Source: a bacterium
Lineage (GTDB): Bacteria > Bacteroidota > Bacteroidia > Cytophagales > Cyclobacteriaceae
Reading direction: 5' to 3'
Assembly: GCA_024743255.1 (NCBI GenBank)
Contig: JANSWY010000016.1
Location: 1 to 64,000 of the forward strand
DNA length: 64,000 nucleotides
The first letter of the stretch is position 1, and each line of letters opens with the position of its first letter. A model generated the notes under the pieces. That model made no database searches and was not told where the DNA came from. It saw only the letters and a list, made by a program, of their open reading frames with translations. Shown here in pieces: positions 8,905 to 16,481 of the stretch. Made by a program: the position numbers and the translations under genes.

Positions 8905-8985
8905 ATGACTAACACTGTTTACACATATCATCACTATTATCATTATTACTTGGGCCTTCGGTTCAGGCATGATAGTCGTGTGTAG
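8905..8985 (+). CDS. Tyr/His-rich leader peptide of the phhA-his operon
   Basis: A 26-codon ORF from ATG 8905 to TAG 8983-8985. Codons 6-15 read YTYHHYYHYY: six Tyr and three His codons in a row of ten, with a further His at position 22. The downstream operon makes Tyr (phenylalanine hydroxylase) and His (hisH-A-F-IE). A stop-codon ribosome would cover the antiterminator arm at 8958-8968, while a ribosome stalled anywhere in the Tyr/His run would leave most of it free. This is the arrangement of a classical attenuator that answers to shortage of either amino acid. Codon content and pairing are seen; dual control is inferred. Confidence 0.85.
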   Translation: MTNTVYTYHHYYHYYLGLRFRHDSRV

Positions 8986-9050
8986 TGTTTAGACATTAAA
9001 AGCATAGATAACAAAAGCCTGAATTGATACTCAATTCGGGCTTTTTTTTT
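8958..9050 (+). terminator. Tyr/His attenuator: antiterminator and Rho-independent terminator
   Basis: Terminator: AAGCCTGAATTG (9015-9026) pairs with CAATTCGGGCTT (9032-9043), 12 pairs with one G-U, loop ATACT, then nine T at 9042-9050. Antiterminator: TCGGTTCAGGC (8958-8968) pairs with GCCTGAATTGA (9017-9027), 11 pairs including two G-U, consuming almost the entire terminator 5' arm. A third, broken stem can form between the leader coding region (8911-8931) and 8969-8989, for example AACACT with AGTGTT and TATCAT with ATGATA. The exact overlap of the first two stems is strong evidence for a genuine attenuator. Confidence 0.88.
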
Positions 9051-9072
9051 GATTGAAAATTAGAACCAAAAA

Positions 9073-9816
9073 ATGAAACAGATTTATTCAAATTACACGG
9101 CCCAGGATCAGGAAGTATGGAAGATACTTTTTGACAGACAGATTGTAAACCTACCAAAGGCAGCAACTGAGGCCTATTTGAGTGGATTGCAGGATATTAA
9201 ATTTACAGCAGATGCTATTCCAAGATTTGATGAGACCAATAAGCTGTTGAAATCAATCACTGGTTGGGAATTGGTGGTTGTGCCTGGTATAGTCCCAGAT
9301 TATACTTTCTTCGAATTAATGTCAAACAAGAAATTCCCTGCGACCACATGGTTGAGGAAAATGGAGGAACTGGATTACCTTGAAGAGCCAGACATGTTTC
9401 ACGATGTATTTGCTCACGTTCCGCTTCTTACTAATCAGCATTTTGTGGACTTCCTTGAAGAACTCAGTAAGATTGGATTGAGATACTGCGGAAATGACTA
9501 TGCGATTGAGGTACTTTCAAGAATCTACTGGTTCACTGTGGAGTTTGGTTTAATAAGAGAAAACGGAGAACCTAGAATATATGGAGCCGGCATACTATCT
9601 TCGGCCGGTGAAACGAAATTCAGTTTGAGTGACGAGCCACCTCACTATGATTTTGATGTTCAAAAAATAGCTGAAACAAGTTACCGTAAGGACGTGTTTC
9701 AGGACAGATACTTTGTAATCGAATCATACGAACAATTATTCAATTCAATTCCGGAGATCGAAAGAGTGATGGAGGAGATGTTTGACGAAGAACAAAAAGA
9801 CGCTATTATATCTTAA
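9073..9816 (+). CDS. phhA: Phenylalanine 4-hydroxylase, monomeric bacterial type
   Basis: A 247-residue Fe(II)/tetrahydropterin enzyme that converts Phe to Tyr. The iron ligands are visible as His110 and His115 in FHDVFAHVPLL and Glu157 in YWFTVEFGLI. WELVVVPGIVP and FPATTWLR match the conserved core near the active site. There is no N-terminal ACT regulatory domain, so the length agrees with bacterial single-domain enzymes. It is the first gene after the Tyr/His attenuator and lies 7 bp before hisH. In many bacteria PhhA degrades Phe; co-regulation with a biosynthetic operon behind a Tyr-sensing leader points here to Tyr synthesis. Confidence 0.93.
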   Translation: MKQIYSNYTAQDQEVWKILFDRQIVNLPKAATEAYLSGLQDIKFTADAIPRFDETNKLLKSITGWELVVVPGIVPDYTFFELMSNKKFPATTWLRKMEELDYLEEPDMFHDVFAHVPLLTNQHFVDFLEELSKIGLRYCGNDYAIEVLSRIYWFTVEFGLIRENGEPRIYGAGILSSAGETKFSLSDEPPHYDFDVQKIAETSYRKDVFQDRYFVIESYEQLFNSIPEIERVMEEMFDEEQKDAIIS

Positions 9817-9823
9817 TTAGATA

Positions 9824-10408
9824 ATGGATATTGCTATCATAAAATACAATGCAGGAAATGTGCAATCTTTAACATTTGCACTTAACAGATTAGGAGTGGA
9901 TCCCATTTTAACAGATGATCCGGAAACACTTCAAAAGGCTGACAAAGTAATCTTCCCAGGAGTAGGAGAGGCAAGTACAGCCATGAATTACATCAGAAAG
10001 AATAAAATAGATGAAGTAATCAAGGATCTCCATCAACCTTTTTTGGGAGTTTGCCTTGGTCTGCAGTTGATGTGTAAGCACAGTGAAGAGAATGACACTG
10101 AGTGCATTGGAGTTTTTGATAATATCGTCAAGAAATTTGATCCTAACCTGAAAGTTCCTCATATGGGCTGGAATACTATCATAGACTTAAAAGGTCCTTT
10201 GTTTGAAGGTGTTGATGAAGAGTCTTACTTGTATTTTGTGCACAGCTATTATGCTGAAACTGCAGATGATACGATAGCAACTTGTGATTACGCCAATCGG
10301 TTTAGTGCTGCCCTTCATAAGGATAACTACTATGCTGTACAGGCACACCCAGAGAAAAGCAGTCTCGCAGGTCAACAAATTTTGAAGAACTTTCTAGAAT
10401 TAACATAG
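9824..10408 (+). CDS. hisH: Imidazole glycerol phosphate synthase, glutaminase subunit
   Basis: HisH (194 aa) releases ammonia from Gln and channels it to HisF. The nucleophile Cys77 is in FLGVCLGLQLM, and the catalytic His-Glu pair in VQAHPEKSS near the end. VGEASTAMNYI and PHMGWNTI are typical HisH segments. Its partner HisF is two genes downstream; HisA lies between them, the usual H-A-F order. Spacing to hisA is 2 bp. Confidence 0.96.
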   Translation: MDIAIIKYNAGNVQSLTFALNRLGVDPILTDDPETLQKADKVIFPGVGEASTAMNYIRKNKIDEVIKDLHQPFLGVCLGLQLMCKHSEENDTECIGVFDNIVKKFDPNLKVPHMGWNTIIDLKGPLFEGVDEESYLYFVHSYYAETADDTIATCDYANRFSAALHKDNYYAVQAHPEKSSLAGQQILKNFLELT

Positions 10409-10410
10409 AC

Positions 10411-11139
10411 ATGAAAATTATACCAGCCATTGATATCATCGATGGGAAATGTGTACGCCTCACTAAAGGTGATTACAATCAGAAAAAAGAGTACAATGAT
10501 GACCCTCTTGAAGTAGCCAGACAGTTTGAGTCTGCAGGGATCACACATCTTCACCTGGTTGATTTGGATGGAGCAAAAGCTCGTAAAATTGTGAACCGAC
10601 AAGTACTTGAAAAGATTACAGGAAACACTAATCTACATATTGATTTTGGTGGTGGTATACAATCAGATGAAGACATTAAAATCGCTTTTGAAAGTGGTGC
10701 AAAGCAAATAACTGGTGGGTCTATCGCGGTAAAAAACCAAGAGTTGTTTAAACAATGGATTGCAGATTATGGATCTGATAAAATCATTCTTGGTGCCGAT
10801 GTGCTTGACAAAAAGGTTGCAACTGGTGGCTGGCAGGAAATTAGTGAAGTTGATGTATTCGGTTTTATTGAAGAATACATGAGTTACGGAATCACCAGAG
10901 TAATTTGCACCGATATCTCAAAAGACGGAGTACTTCAGGGTCCTTCTCATGATTTATATGTTGAGCTGTTATCAAAGTTTGGTGATCTTGAACTTGTCGC
11001 AAGTGGAGGAGTTTCAAACATCTCAGATTTGGAACGATTGAGGGAAGAAGGTTTGGATTCTGCTATTGTAGGGAAGGCCATTTACGAGAATAAAATATCA
11101 TTGGAAGAATTAAGTCAATTCACATCTTATGCTAACTAA
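10411..11139 (+). CDS. hisA: ProFAR isomerase
   Basis: HisA (242 aa) isomerises ProFAR to PRFAR. It is an eight-strand barrel with catalytic Asp8 in [14 protein letters not shown], the phosphate sites DFGGGIQS and ASGGVSN, and the second Asp in ICTDISKDG. The start ATG at 10411 gives the standard N-terminal strand MKIIPAIDI. The end overlaps hisF by 11 bp. It is a dedicated HisA rather than the bifunctional PriA, since trpF is present. Confidence 0.96.
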   Translation: MKIIPAIDIIDGKCVRLTKGDYNQKKEYNDDPLEVARQFESAGITHLHLVDLDGAKARKIVNRQVLEKITGNTNLHIDFGGGIQSDEDIKIAFESGAKQITGGSIAVKNQELFKQWIADYGSDKIILGADVLDKKVATGGWQEISEVDVFGFIEEYMSYGITRVICTDISKDGVLQGPSHDLYVELLSKFGDLELVASGGVSNISDLERLREEGLDSAIVGKAIYENKISLEELSQFTSYAN

Positions 11140-11884
11140 AAGAATTATTCCTTGCCTGGATATCAAAGACGGCCGCACCGTGAAGGGGGTAAATTTTGTA
11201 AACCTACAAGATGCAGGTGATCCGGTAGAACTTGCAGCTCTCTATGCTGATCAAATGGCAGATGAATTGGTCTTCCTGGACATCACAGCAACAGTTGAGA
11301 AAAGAAAGACACTAGTTGATCTGGTGGCCCGGGTAGCTGAAAGAATCAATATCCCTTTTACAGTAGGTGGCGGAATTAGTTCTGTAGAGGATGTTTCAGC
11401 ACTATTAAATGCTGGAGCAGATAAAATTTCAATCAATTCCTCAGCTGTTAAAAGGCCTGACTTGATCAATGAATTGGCTTTAGAGTTTGGTAGTCAATGT
11501 GTCGTTGTGGCTATTGATACAAGGCATGTTGATGGGGAGCACTTTGTACACACCCACGGCGGACGACAAATTACTCCGATTAAAACATTGGAATGGGTAG
11601 TTGAGGTAGAACAAAGAGGAGCGGGAGAGATACTTTTAACTTCTATGGACCATGATGGAACTAAAAATGGTTTTGCAGATGAGTTAACTGCTACCATTAG
11701 TGATTTGGTAAACATTCCTGTAATTGCTTCTGGAGGAGGTGGAAATAAGACGCATTTTGAGACTGTGTTTAATCAAGGAAAGGCGGATGCGGCGTTAGCA
11801 GCAAGTATATTCCACTACAGGGAGGTAGATATTAGAGATTTAAAAGAAGATTTAGCATCGGCAGGGATTGTCGTTAGAAAATAA
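11129..11884 (+). CDS. hisF: Imidazole glycerol phosphate synthase, cyclase subunit
   Basis: HisF (251 aa) uses ammonia from HisH to convert PRFAR into imidazole glycerol phosphate and AICAR. Catalytic Asp11 is in [16 protein letters not shown], the other acid in VVVAIDTRH, and the phosphate sites are TVGGGISS and ASGGGGN. The TIM barrel length is normal. The start lies 11 bp inside hisA, and the stop is 4 bp before the preferred hisIE ATG. Confidence 0.96.
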   Translation: MLTKRIIPCLDIKDGRTVKGVNFVNLQDAGDPVELAALYADQMADELVFLDITATVEKRKTLVDLVARVAERINIPFTVGGGISSVEDVSALLNAGADKISINSSAVKRPDLINELALEFGSQCVVVAIDTRHVDGEHFVHTHGGRQITPIKTLEWVVEVEQRGAGEILLTSMDHDGTKNGFADELTATISDLVNIPVIASGGGGNKTHFETVFNQGKADAALAASIFHYREVDIRDLKEDLASAGIVVRK

Positions 11885-11888
11885 TACA

Positions 11889-12482
11889 ATGGAGATAGAT
11901 TTCAATAAAGGAGAGGGGCTTGTTCCTGCAATTATTCAAGATGCAGCAACTAAGAAGGTATTAATGTTGGGATACATGAACGAGGAGTCTCTTAAAGTCA
12001 CTAGAGACACGGGCAATGTAACTTTCTTTAGCCGATCAAAGCAGAGACTTTGGACAAAAGGTGAAACTTCTGGAAACTTTTTAAAACTGGTTGATATCAA
12101 GATTGATTGTGATAAAGACACCTTATTGGTATATGCCAATCCAGTTGGACCGGCATGTCATACTGGTGCTGACACCTGTTTTTTTGAGGGAAATGAAGGA
12201 GGAATCGAGTTTTTGAATACTCTCACTTCAGTTATAAAAGATAGGAGAAACAATCCATCAGAAAAGTCATATACAGCATCTCTATTAAAAAAAGGGATTA
12301 ACAAAATTGCTCAAAAAGTGGGCGAGGAGGCTGTAGAGATAGTAATTGAGGCCAAAGATGATAATGCTGAATTATTTGAAAATGAGGCTGCTGATCTGTT
12401 ATATCACTACATGATTCTTCTTGAAGCAAAGGGTTATTCCCTGAGTGACATTGCAAAGGTTCTTGAAGGGAGACAAAAGTAA
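11889..12482 (+). CDS. hisI: Bifunctional phosphoribosyl-AMP cyclohydrolase / phosphoribosyl-ATP pyrophosphatase
   Basis: A HisIE fusion (197 aa from this start). The N-terminal cyclohydrolase carries the zinc and metal sites (DIKIDCDKD, PACHTGADTCFF) and the LWTKGETSGN motif. The C-terminal pyrophosphohydrolase begins around residue 110 and carries KVGEEAVEIVIEAK and NEAADLLYH with the metal-binding acids. The ATG at 11889 gives the usual N-terminus; a longer TTG start at 11868 would overlap hisF and is less likely. HisIE catalyses steps 2 and 3, yet hisG, hisD, hisC and hisB are not here, so the His pathway is split over at least two loci. A weak GGAT/ATCC hairpin with T6 at 12495-12512 may end the operon. 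Confidence 0.94.
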   Translation: MEIDFNKGEGLVPAIIQDAATKKVLMLGYMNEESLKVTRDTGNVTFFSRSKQRLWTKGETSGNFLKLVDIKIDCDKDTLLVYANPVGPACHTGADTCFFEGNEGGIEFLNTLTSVIKDRRNNPSEKSYTASLLKKGINKIAQKVGEEAVEIVIEAKDDNAELFENEAADLLYHYMILLEAKGYSLSDIAKVLEGRQK

Positions 12483-12628
12483 TGGGTTGAAATGGGATTT
12501 TTATCCTTTTTTAGGCTCTGATTGTCGATAAACGCCATTCCAAAAAGTCCATCTATGGCCTAAAATGAGGTAAATGGCTGAAAATTCCGTACATTAGGGA
12601 AATAAACAGTTACCTAAATAACGGGAAG

Positions 12629-14110
12629 ATGCAAAAATTTGATATTTGTGTCATTGGAGCTGGTCCTTCAGGCTATGCAGCAGCTATGAGGGCAGTTGAC
12701 TTTAAAAAGAAGGTCCTTCTCATCGAGAAAAAACAACTTGGTGGAGCTGGATTACATCATGGTGCCCTTTCCAGTAAGACTTGGTGGGAGATTTCCAGAG
12801 AAGCCTGGATGCTTCGTAAGAATGGGGATGCATTCGATATTTCCAAGAGGCCATTCAGTTTTGAAAAAATTAAGGCTGAAGTAACCAATGCCATTAATGA
12901 AAGGGTAGAGTTACTTGAGCATCATATGCATAATATAAACCTCGGTACTGGTTCTGAATTATTTACCTACATGAATGGTTACGCCACTGTAACAGGTAAA
13001 AACACAGTAGAAATCAATACTACTGAAGGTAAAGAAGTTATCGAGTCAGATTACATTATTTTGGCTACTGGTTCAAGACCGAGAGTACTGCCAAATATTC
13101 CTGTAGATGAGAAAATCATATTCACCAGTGAAGGTATAGATGATCTGGAAGCATTTCCAAAGAGCATTGTGATTGTTGGAGCCGGGGTAATAGGATGTGA
13201 ATATGCTACTATATTCTCGAATTTTGGAATGACCAAAGTCCACCTTATTGACAAGGGCGACAGGATTCTTCCATTCGAAGATGAAGATGTAGTTCATGTA
13301 ATCGAAAAGAATCTTGAAGCAAAGAATGTCCTTATACATCGGAATTCCCAATTAATAGACATTAGGGTAGAAGGAGGACAAGTAGCTTATACGCTAGAAT
13401 ATACTGATGGTAGTAAGGAAGTATTCCGAGTTGAGAAAGCGTTGTTGGCAGTAGGAAGAGTACCTAATTACGAACAGCTATTCTCAGAGGATGTTGGCAT
13501 CCAGATTGATCAGAGAGGTATTATTGATGATGATACTCAAACAAGTGTTCCTAATATTTATGCAGTAGGAGATATCACCGCTGACATTTCTTTGGTAAAT
13601 GTAGGAGAGCTGGAAGGTAGATATGCTGTAGAAAGAATTTTCGGTAAGCCTGAAAAGAATTTGATATACGAGAACATATCCACAATTATGTTCTTAGCTC
13701 CAGAAGTTGCTGGTGTCGGGTTAAATGAAATTAAGGCGAAACAGCAAGGTGTTAGTTACAAGTTGGTAAGCTTGAACTACGGAACAATTCCAAGAGCTAC
13801 CGCAATGAGGGATACTCAGGGATTTATCAAGATTCTGGTGACGGATGATGAGGATATGAAAATTCTTGGGATGAGAGTGGTAGGAGAGCATGCCTCAAGT
13901 GCTATACAAGCTGTGGCGCTTCTTATTTCCATGGACAAAGGAATTAGGGAGCTAGCCGAATTAATTCACCCACACCCCTCAATTATTGAGGGTATCCAGG
14001 AGTGTGTAAGAATGCTATTGAAAAAGTCGGTATTTAAACCATCTGTATTGCGGAAAGAGATGACTTGCAAAAGATACCACGATGGTAAATACCATGATTT
14101 ATCCCACTAA
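12629..14110 (+). CDS. Dihydrolipoamide-dehydrogenase-like flavoprotein without the redox Cys pair
   Basis: A 493-residue two-dinucleotide-binding flavoprotein. The FAD motif is at 8-15 (VIGAGPSG), the NAD(P) motif VGAGVIGCEYA lies near 185, and the second FAD motif YAVGDIT follows. Overall layout is that of dihydrolipoamide dehydrogenase and soluble transhydrogenase. The disulfide loop, normally GGTCLNVGCIPSK, here reads GGAGLHHGALSSK at 38-50, so Gly41 and Ala46 replace both Cys. The C-terminal HPHPSIIEG still resembles the His-Glu pair of the family. It therefore cannot do disulfide chemistry; a transhydrogenase-like (SthA-type) or diaphorase activity is possible. A 146-bp gap separates it from hisIE. 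Confidence 0.7.
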   Translation: MQKFDICVIGAGPSGYAAAMRAVDFKKKVLLIEKKQLGGAGLHHGALSSKTWWEISREAWMLRKNGDAFDISKRPFSFEKIKAEVTNAINERVELLEHHMHNINLGTGSELFTYMNGYATVTGKNTVEINTTEGKEVIESDYIILATGSRPRVLPNIPVDEKIIFTSEGIDDLEAFPKSIVIVGAGVIGCEYATIFSNFGMTKVHLIDKGDRILPFEDEDVVHVIEKNLEAKNVLIHRNSQLIDIRVEGGQVAYTLEYTDGSKEVFRVEKALLAVGRVPNYEQLFSEDVGIQIDQRGIIDDDTQTSVPNIYAVGDITADISLVNVGELEGRYAVERIFGKPEKNLIYENISTIMFLAPEVAGVGLNEIKAKQQGVSYKLVSLNYGTIPRATAMRDTQGFIKILVTDDEDMKILGMRVVGEHASSAIQAVALLISMDKGIRELAELIHPHPSIIEGIQECVRMLLKKSVFKPSVLRKEMTCKRYHDGKYHDLSH

Positions 14111-14180
14111 AAAAATAAAGCCCTAAGAACGCTTTTGCTCTTAGGGCTTCAACCAGCTATGGAACACAAATTATTAATGC
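14110..14180 (-). ncRNA. Structured repeat unit 1 (terminator hairpin plus conserved core)
   Basis: Read on the minus strand: a core close to GTTCCATAGCTGG, then the 11-bp stem made by 14139-14149 with 14118-14128, then a T-rich tail (A-run 14109-14115 on plus). It shares the core with eight more units but has its own stem sequence (AGCCCTAAGA type). The 21-bp TGGCA pair at 14210-14235 lies just upstream on the same strand. Confidence 0.6.
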
Positions 14181-14209
14181 TAAGAAAGCTGGTTACCCAT
14201 TTAAAATCC

Positions 14210-14235
14210 TGCCATTATCTTTAAACATCCTGCCA
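14210..14235 (-). promoter_or_regulatory. TGGCAG direct repeat, 21-bp period (site a)
   Basis: On the minus strand TGGCAGGAT occurs twice, with TGGCA at 14231-14235 and 14210-14214, exactly 21 bp apart. Here both half-sites are perfect. The same arrangement recurs five more times in the window, always on the minus strand and always upstream of a unit or small gene. Confidence 0.6.
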
Positions 14236-14431
14236 AACGGCTTGAAAAGTGAGTTTTAGCTGTTATTTTTTGAAATTTTGATAGATAGGGTTTGCCTGTT
14301 ACAATAACAATGGAGGTGCTGTTATCAGTTGTCTGTTGTCAGTTGTGGGAATAAACAGATGGTGTTATTACTTTAATAAATTAATCAGATAGATAAAATA
14401 AACTAAACCATCAACTTGAAGAAGTCGTTTG

Positions 14432-14550
14432 CTTCCAACTTCCAACTTCCAACTTCCAACTTCCAACTTCCAACTTCCAACTTCCAACTTCCAACATCCA
14501 ACATCCAACTTCCAACTTCCAACTTCCAACTTCCAACTTCCAACTTCCAA
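14432..14550. repeat. Tandem repeat, 17 copies of CTTCCAA
   Basis: A 119-bp run made of 17 copies of a 7-bp unit, two of them CATCCAA. It is open in several frames (TSNFQLP or LEVGSWK peptides), which is expected of a 7-bp repeat and not evidence for coding. It sits between structured units 1 and 2. Confidence 0.95.
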
Positions 14551-14604
14551 CTCTAGACAGTACATATGGTTGCAATCCTCCTTCGCTGAAGCTTCGGGGT
14601 ATAT

Positions 14605-14671
14605 AAAAAGAGAAACCCTAAATACTCTTAGTAATTTAGGGCTTCAACCAGCTACGGAACACAATCTAATC
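14605..14671 (-). ncRNA. Structured repeat unit 2
   Basis: Minus-strand core GTTCCGTAGCTGG, then stem ATTTAGGG/CCCTAAAT (14634-14641 with 14616-14623), extendable to 12 pairs with one G-U on the minus transcript, then T-rich tail. It lacks its own TGGCA pair and lies about 35 bp downstream (minus sense) of unit 3, so the two probably share a transcript. Confidence 0.6.
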
Positions 14672-14704
14672 TTAAATGTCTTTAGTGTTTTTAGTGGCTG
14701 AGGT

Positions 14705-14771
14705 AAAAAAGAAACCCCAAAATAACCCTTGGCGACCCTGGGGCCTCAACCAGCTACGGAACACAATCTAT
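14705..14771 (-). ncRNA. Structured repeat unit 3
   Basis: Minus-strand core GTTCCGTAGCTGG followed by GAGGCCCCA/TGGGGTTTC, nine pairs of which two are G-U only in the minus RNA, and TTTCTTTTTT. An upstream small hairpin, CAGGA/TCCTG (14807-14811 with 14818-14822), lies between this unit and site b. Confidence 0.62.
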
Positions 14772-14864
14772 TTTTAAATATTTTTATTCTTCTTTCAGAA
14801 CAGAACCAGGATCGTTTTCCTGATTTTGATAATGTAAAGAAACAACTGTTCAAAATTTATTCAC

Positions 14865-14890
14865 TGCCATTGAACTTTCCATTTCTGCCA
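14865..14890 (-). promoter_or_regulatory. TGGCAG direct repeat, 21-bp period (site b)
   Basis: TGGCA half-sites at 14886-14890 and 14865-14869 on the minus strand, 21 bp apart, joined by AAATGGAAAGT, a spacer shared with sites c, d and e. It precedes units 3 and 2. Confidence 0.6.
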
Positions 14891-14982
14891 ACTTAATTTG
14901 TCAACCAACAATTGTTGATGTCGCCTATTAAATCGTTCTTATTTTGGTTATTGGGCATGATTTCAATGCTTCAGTGTCACCT

Positions 14983-15050
14983 AAAAAGAAACCCCACTGA
15001 TACTCTAAGTACCAAATGGGGTCTCGTCCAGCTACGGAACACAATCTAAT
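14983..15050 (-). ncRNA. Structured repeat unit 4
   Basis: Core GTTCCGTAGCTGG, then GAGACCCCA (15017-15025) with TGGGGTTTC (14988-14996), nine pairs with one G-U in the minus RNA, then T5. The loop differs from all other units. It follows units 6 and 5 in the minus direction and has no separate TGGCA pair. Confidence 0.58.
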
Positions 15051-15121
15051 CTTAATGCTATAAATGTTTTCGGAAATGTCGGTTAATACCTTTGGAAGTG
15101 TGAATTAGAAAGAGTAGTTGG

Positions 15122-15188
15122 AAAAAGAAACCCCAAAATAACCCTTGGCAACTCTGGGGCCTCAACCAGCTACGGAACACAATCTAAT
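15122..15188 (-). ncRNA. Structured repeat unit 5
   Basis: Nearly identical to units 3, 6, 8 and 9 in stem, loop and core. It lies about 35 bp after unit 6 on the minus strand, repeating the pairwise spacing seen for units 3/2 and 9/8. Confidence 0.6.
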
Positions 15189-15222
15189 CTTAAGTGTCTT
15201 TGAGTGTTCTGTTGATTGAGGT

Positions 15223-15288
15223 AAAAAGAAACCCCAAAATAACCCTTGGTAACCCTGGGGCCTCAACCAGCTACGGAACACAATCTAT
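15223..15288 (-). ncRNA. Structured repeat unit 6
   Basis: First unit after site c on the minus strand. It carries the core, the GAGGCCCCA/TGGGGTTTC stem and the T-rich tail. The upstream hairpin CAGGG/CCCTG (15316-15320 with 15328-15332) lies between it and site c. Confidence 0.62.
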
Positions 15289-15373
15289 TTTTAAATATCT
15301 TATTTCAATTTGAAACAGGGACTTATTCCCTGATACTGATATGTAAATAAACGGGAAGTCTCCGGCAAACGAT

Positions 15374-15399
15374 TGTCAATAGACTTTCCAATCCTGCCA
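15374..15399 (-). promoter_or_regulatory. TGGCAG...TTGACA pair, 21-bp period (site c)
   Basis: TGGCA at 15395-15399 and TGACA at 15374-15378 on the minus strand, 21 bp apart, with spacer GATTGGAAAGTCTAT. It heads units 6, 5 and 4. Confidence 0.6.
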
Positions 15400-15629
15400 A
15401 CTTATAAAAAAGTGGATTTATGAGTTTTAATGAGTGATTTTTTGAAATACATAATTGATTTATTTTAGTGATTTCATTGTAGAAATTCCGGAATGACTGA
15501 TCTTTTTTCTACGTCCGGTAAGTATCTGCGTCATGGAAGTAACTGTCAACTGATAACTGTCAACAGTCTCTAAAAGCACAAAGTCTCAGCAAACTCAATA
15601 ACTCGCATACCCGCAACTCGTCACCCCCT

Positions 15630-15697
15630 AAAAAGAGAAATCCCAAAGACACTCTAAGCACCTTTGGGATCTCACCAGCTACGGAACACAATCTAAT
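15630..15697 (-). ncRNA. Structured repeat unit 7
   Basis: Core GTTCCGTAGCTGG, then GAGATCCCAAAG (15662-15673) with CTTTGGGATTTC (15637-15648), 12 pairs with one G-U in the minus RNA. The stem sequence differs from other units at both arms together, which is covariation. Upstream hairpin CAGGG/CCCTG at 15721-15734; headed by site d. Confidence 0.62.
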
Positions 15698-15776
15698 ATT
15701 TAAAAGTTTGCTACGACATTCAGGGTTACCCCTGATTATCATGAAGTAAAGTAACTGTATTTATCAAAACGTTATC

Positions 15777-15802
15777 TGTCAATTAACTTTCCATTTCTGC
15801 CA
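15777..15802 (-). promoter_or_regulatory. TGGCAG...TTGACA pair, 21-bp period (site d)
   Basis: TGGCA at 15798-15802 and TGACA at 15777-15781 on the minus strand, with spacer AAATGGAAAGTTAAT. It heads unit 7 alone. Confidence 0.6.
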
Positions 15803-15885
15803 TTATGAAATAATACAATGTAATTGGCTTATTTCCGATGTGTTTTGTCCTTGTGTACTAGAAAATAAAGCTGGAAATTTGGGAT

Positions 15886-16176
15886 ATGCTAGAATTAAGA
15901 TTGAACTGTGAAAATTGCAATAAGACATTACCAGTGGATAGTACTGAGGCGATGATTTGCTCTTATGAGTGCACTTATTGTAAGGACTGTGTAGAAGAAG
16001 TTTTAAATAATGTTTGTCCCAACTGTGGGGGTGGGTTTGAGAAACGACCTGTTCGGCCTAAAGATCAATTGTTGAAATACCCACCAAGTGATAAGCATAT
16101 ACATAATGAAATAGATCAGGATAAATTTTCGAGAATGAGATTGAAGTTCGAAAACATTTCTCCAGAGAAGCGATAA
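15886..16176 (+). CDS. DUF1272 zinc-ribbon-like protein
   Basis: A 96-residue protein whose first 60 residues match DUF1272 closely: LELRLNCENCNKTLP, DSTEAMICSYECTYCKDCVE and NVCPNCGGGFEKRPVRP. The paired Cys (CENC, CTYCKDC, CPNC) suggest two zinc sites. The C-terminal 30 residues are charged and less conserved. Function of the family is unknown. It is the only protein gene inside the structured-repeat array, on the opposite strand, and has its own strong terminator immediately after the stop. Confidence 0.93.
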   Translation: MLELRLNCENCNKTLPVDSTEAMICSYECTYCKDCVEEVLNNVCPNCGGGFEKRPVRPKDQLLKYPPSDKHIHNEIDQDKFSRMRLKFENISPEKR

Positions 16177-16177
16177 T

Positions 16178-16211
16178 AAGAAACCCCAGGAAGGAAATCC
16201 TGGGGTTTCTT
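16178..16211. terminator. Rho-independent terminator after the DUF1272 gene
   Basis: AAGAAACCCCAGGA (16178-16191) pairs perfectly with TCCTGGGGTTTCTT (16198-16211), 14 pairs, loop AGGAAA. It looks like the unit stems but lacks the conserved core, so it is not counted as a unit. Confidence 0.85.
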
Positions 16212-16312
16212 GTAGTTATCGGTACACAAATTTATTCTACACCTTTATGCTATTTGGCTTATTGTACTGGTAAAGATGGATGGTGGTGATTAAAAGTCTT
16301 TGTATTGAGTAG

Positions 16313-16380
16313 TAAAAAGAAACCCCAAAATAACCCTTGGTAATCCTGGGGCCTCAACCAGCTACGGAACACAATCTAAT
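16313..16380 (-). ncRNA. Structured repeat unit 8
   Basis: Same core and stem as units 3, 5, 6 and 9, second in line after site e on the minus strand, about 35 bp beyond unit 9. Confidence 0.6.
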
Positions 16381-16414
16381 CTTAAATGTCTGTTAGTGTT
16401 CTGGTGATTGAGGT

Positions 16415-16481
16415 AAAAAAGAAACCCCAAAATAACCCTTGGTAACCCTGGGGCCTCAACCAGCTACGGAACACAATCTAT
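16415..16481 (-). ncRNA. Structured repeat unit 9
   Basis: First unit after site e. Core, GAGGCCCCA/TGGGGTTTC stem and TTTCTTTTTT tail. The small upstream hairpin pairs 16509-16513 with 16521-16525 and contains one pair that is G-U on the minus strand but would be an A-C mismatch on plus. Confidence 0.62.

Noticed and set aside
14368-14701. Protein-coding ORFs over the CTTCCAA repeat (both strands)
   Set aside because: A 7-bp repeat is open in several frames by construction; the encoded peptides are pure repeats without start signals or conservation.
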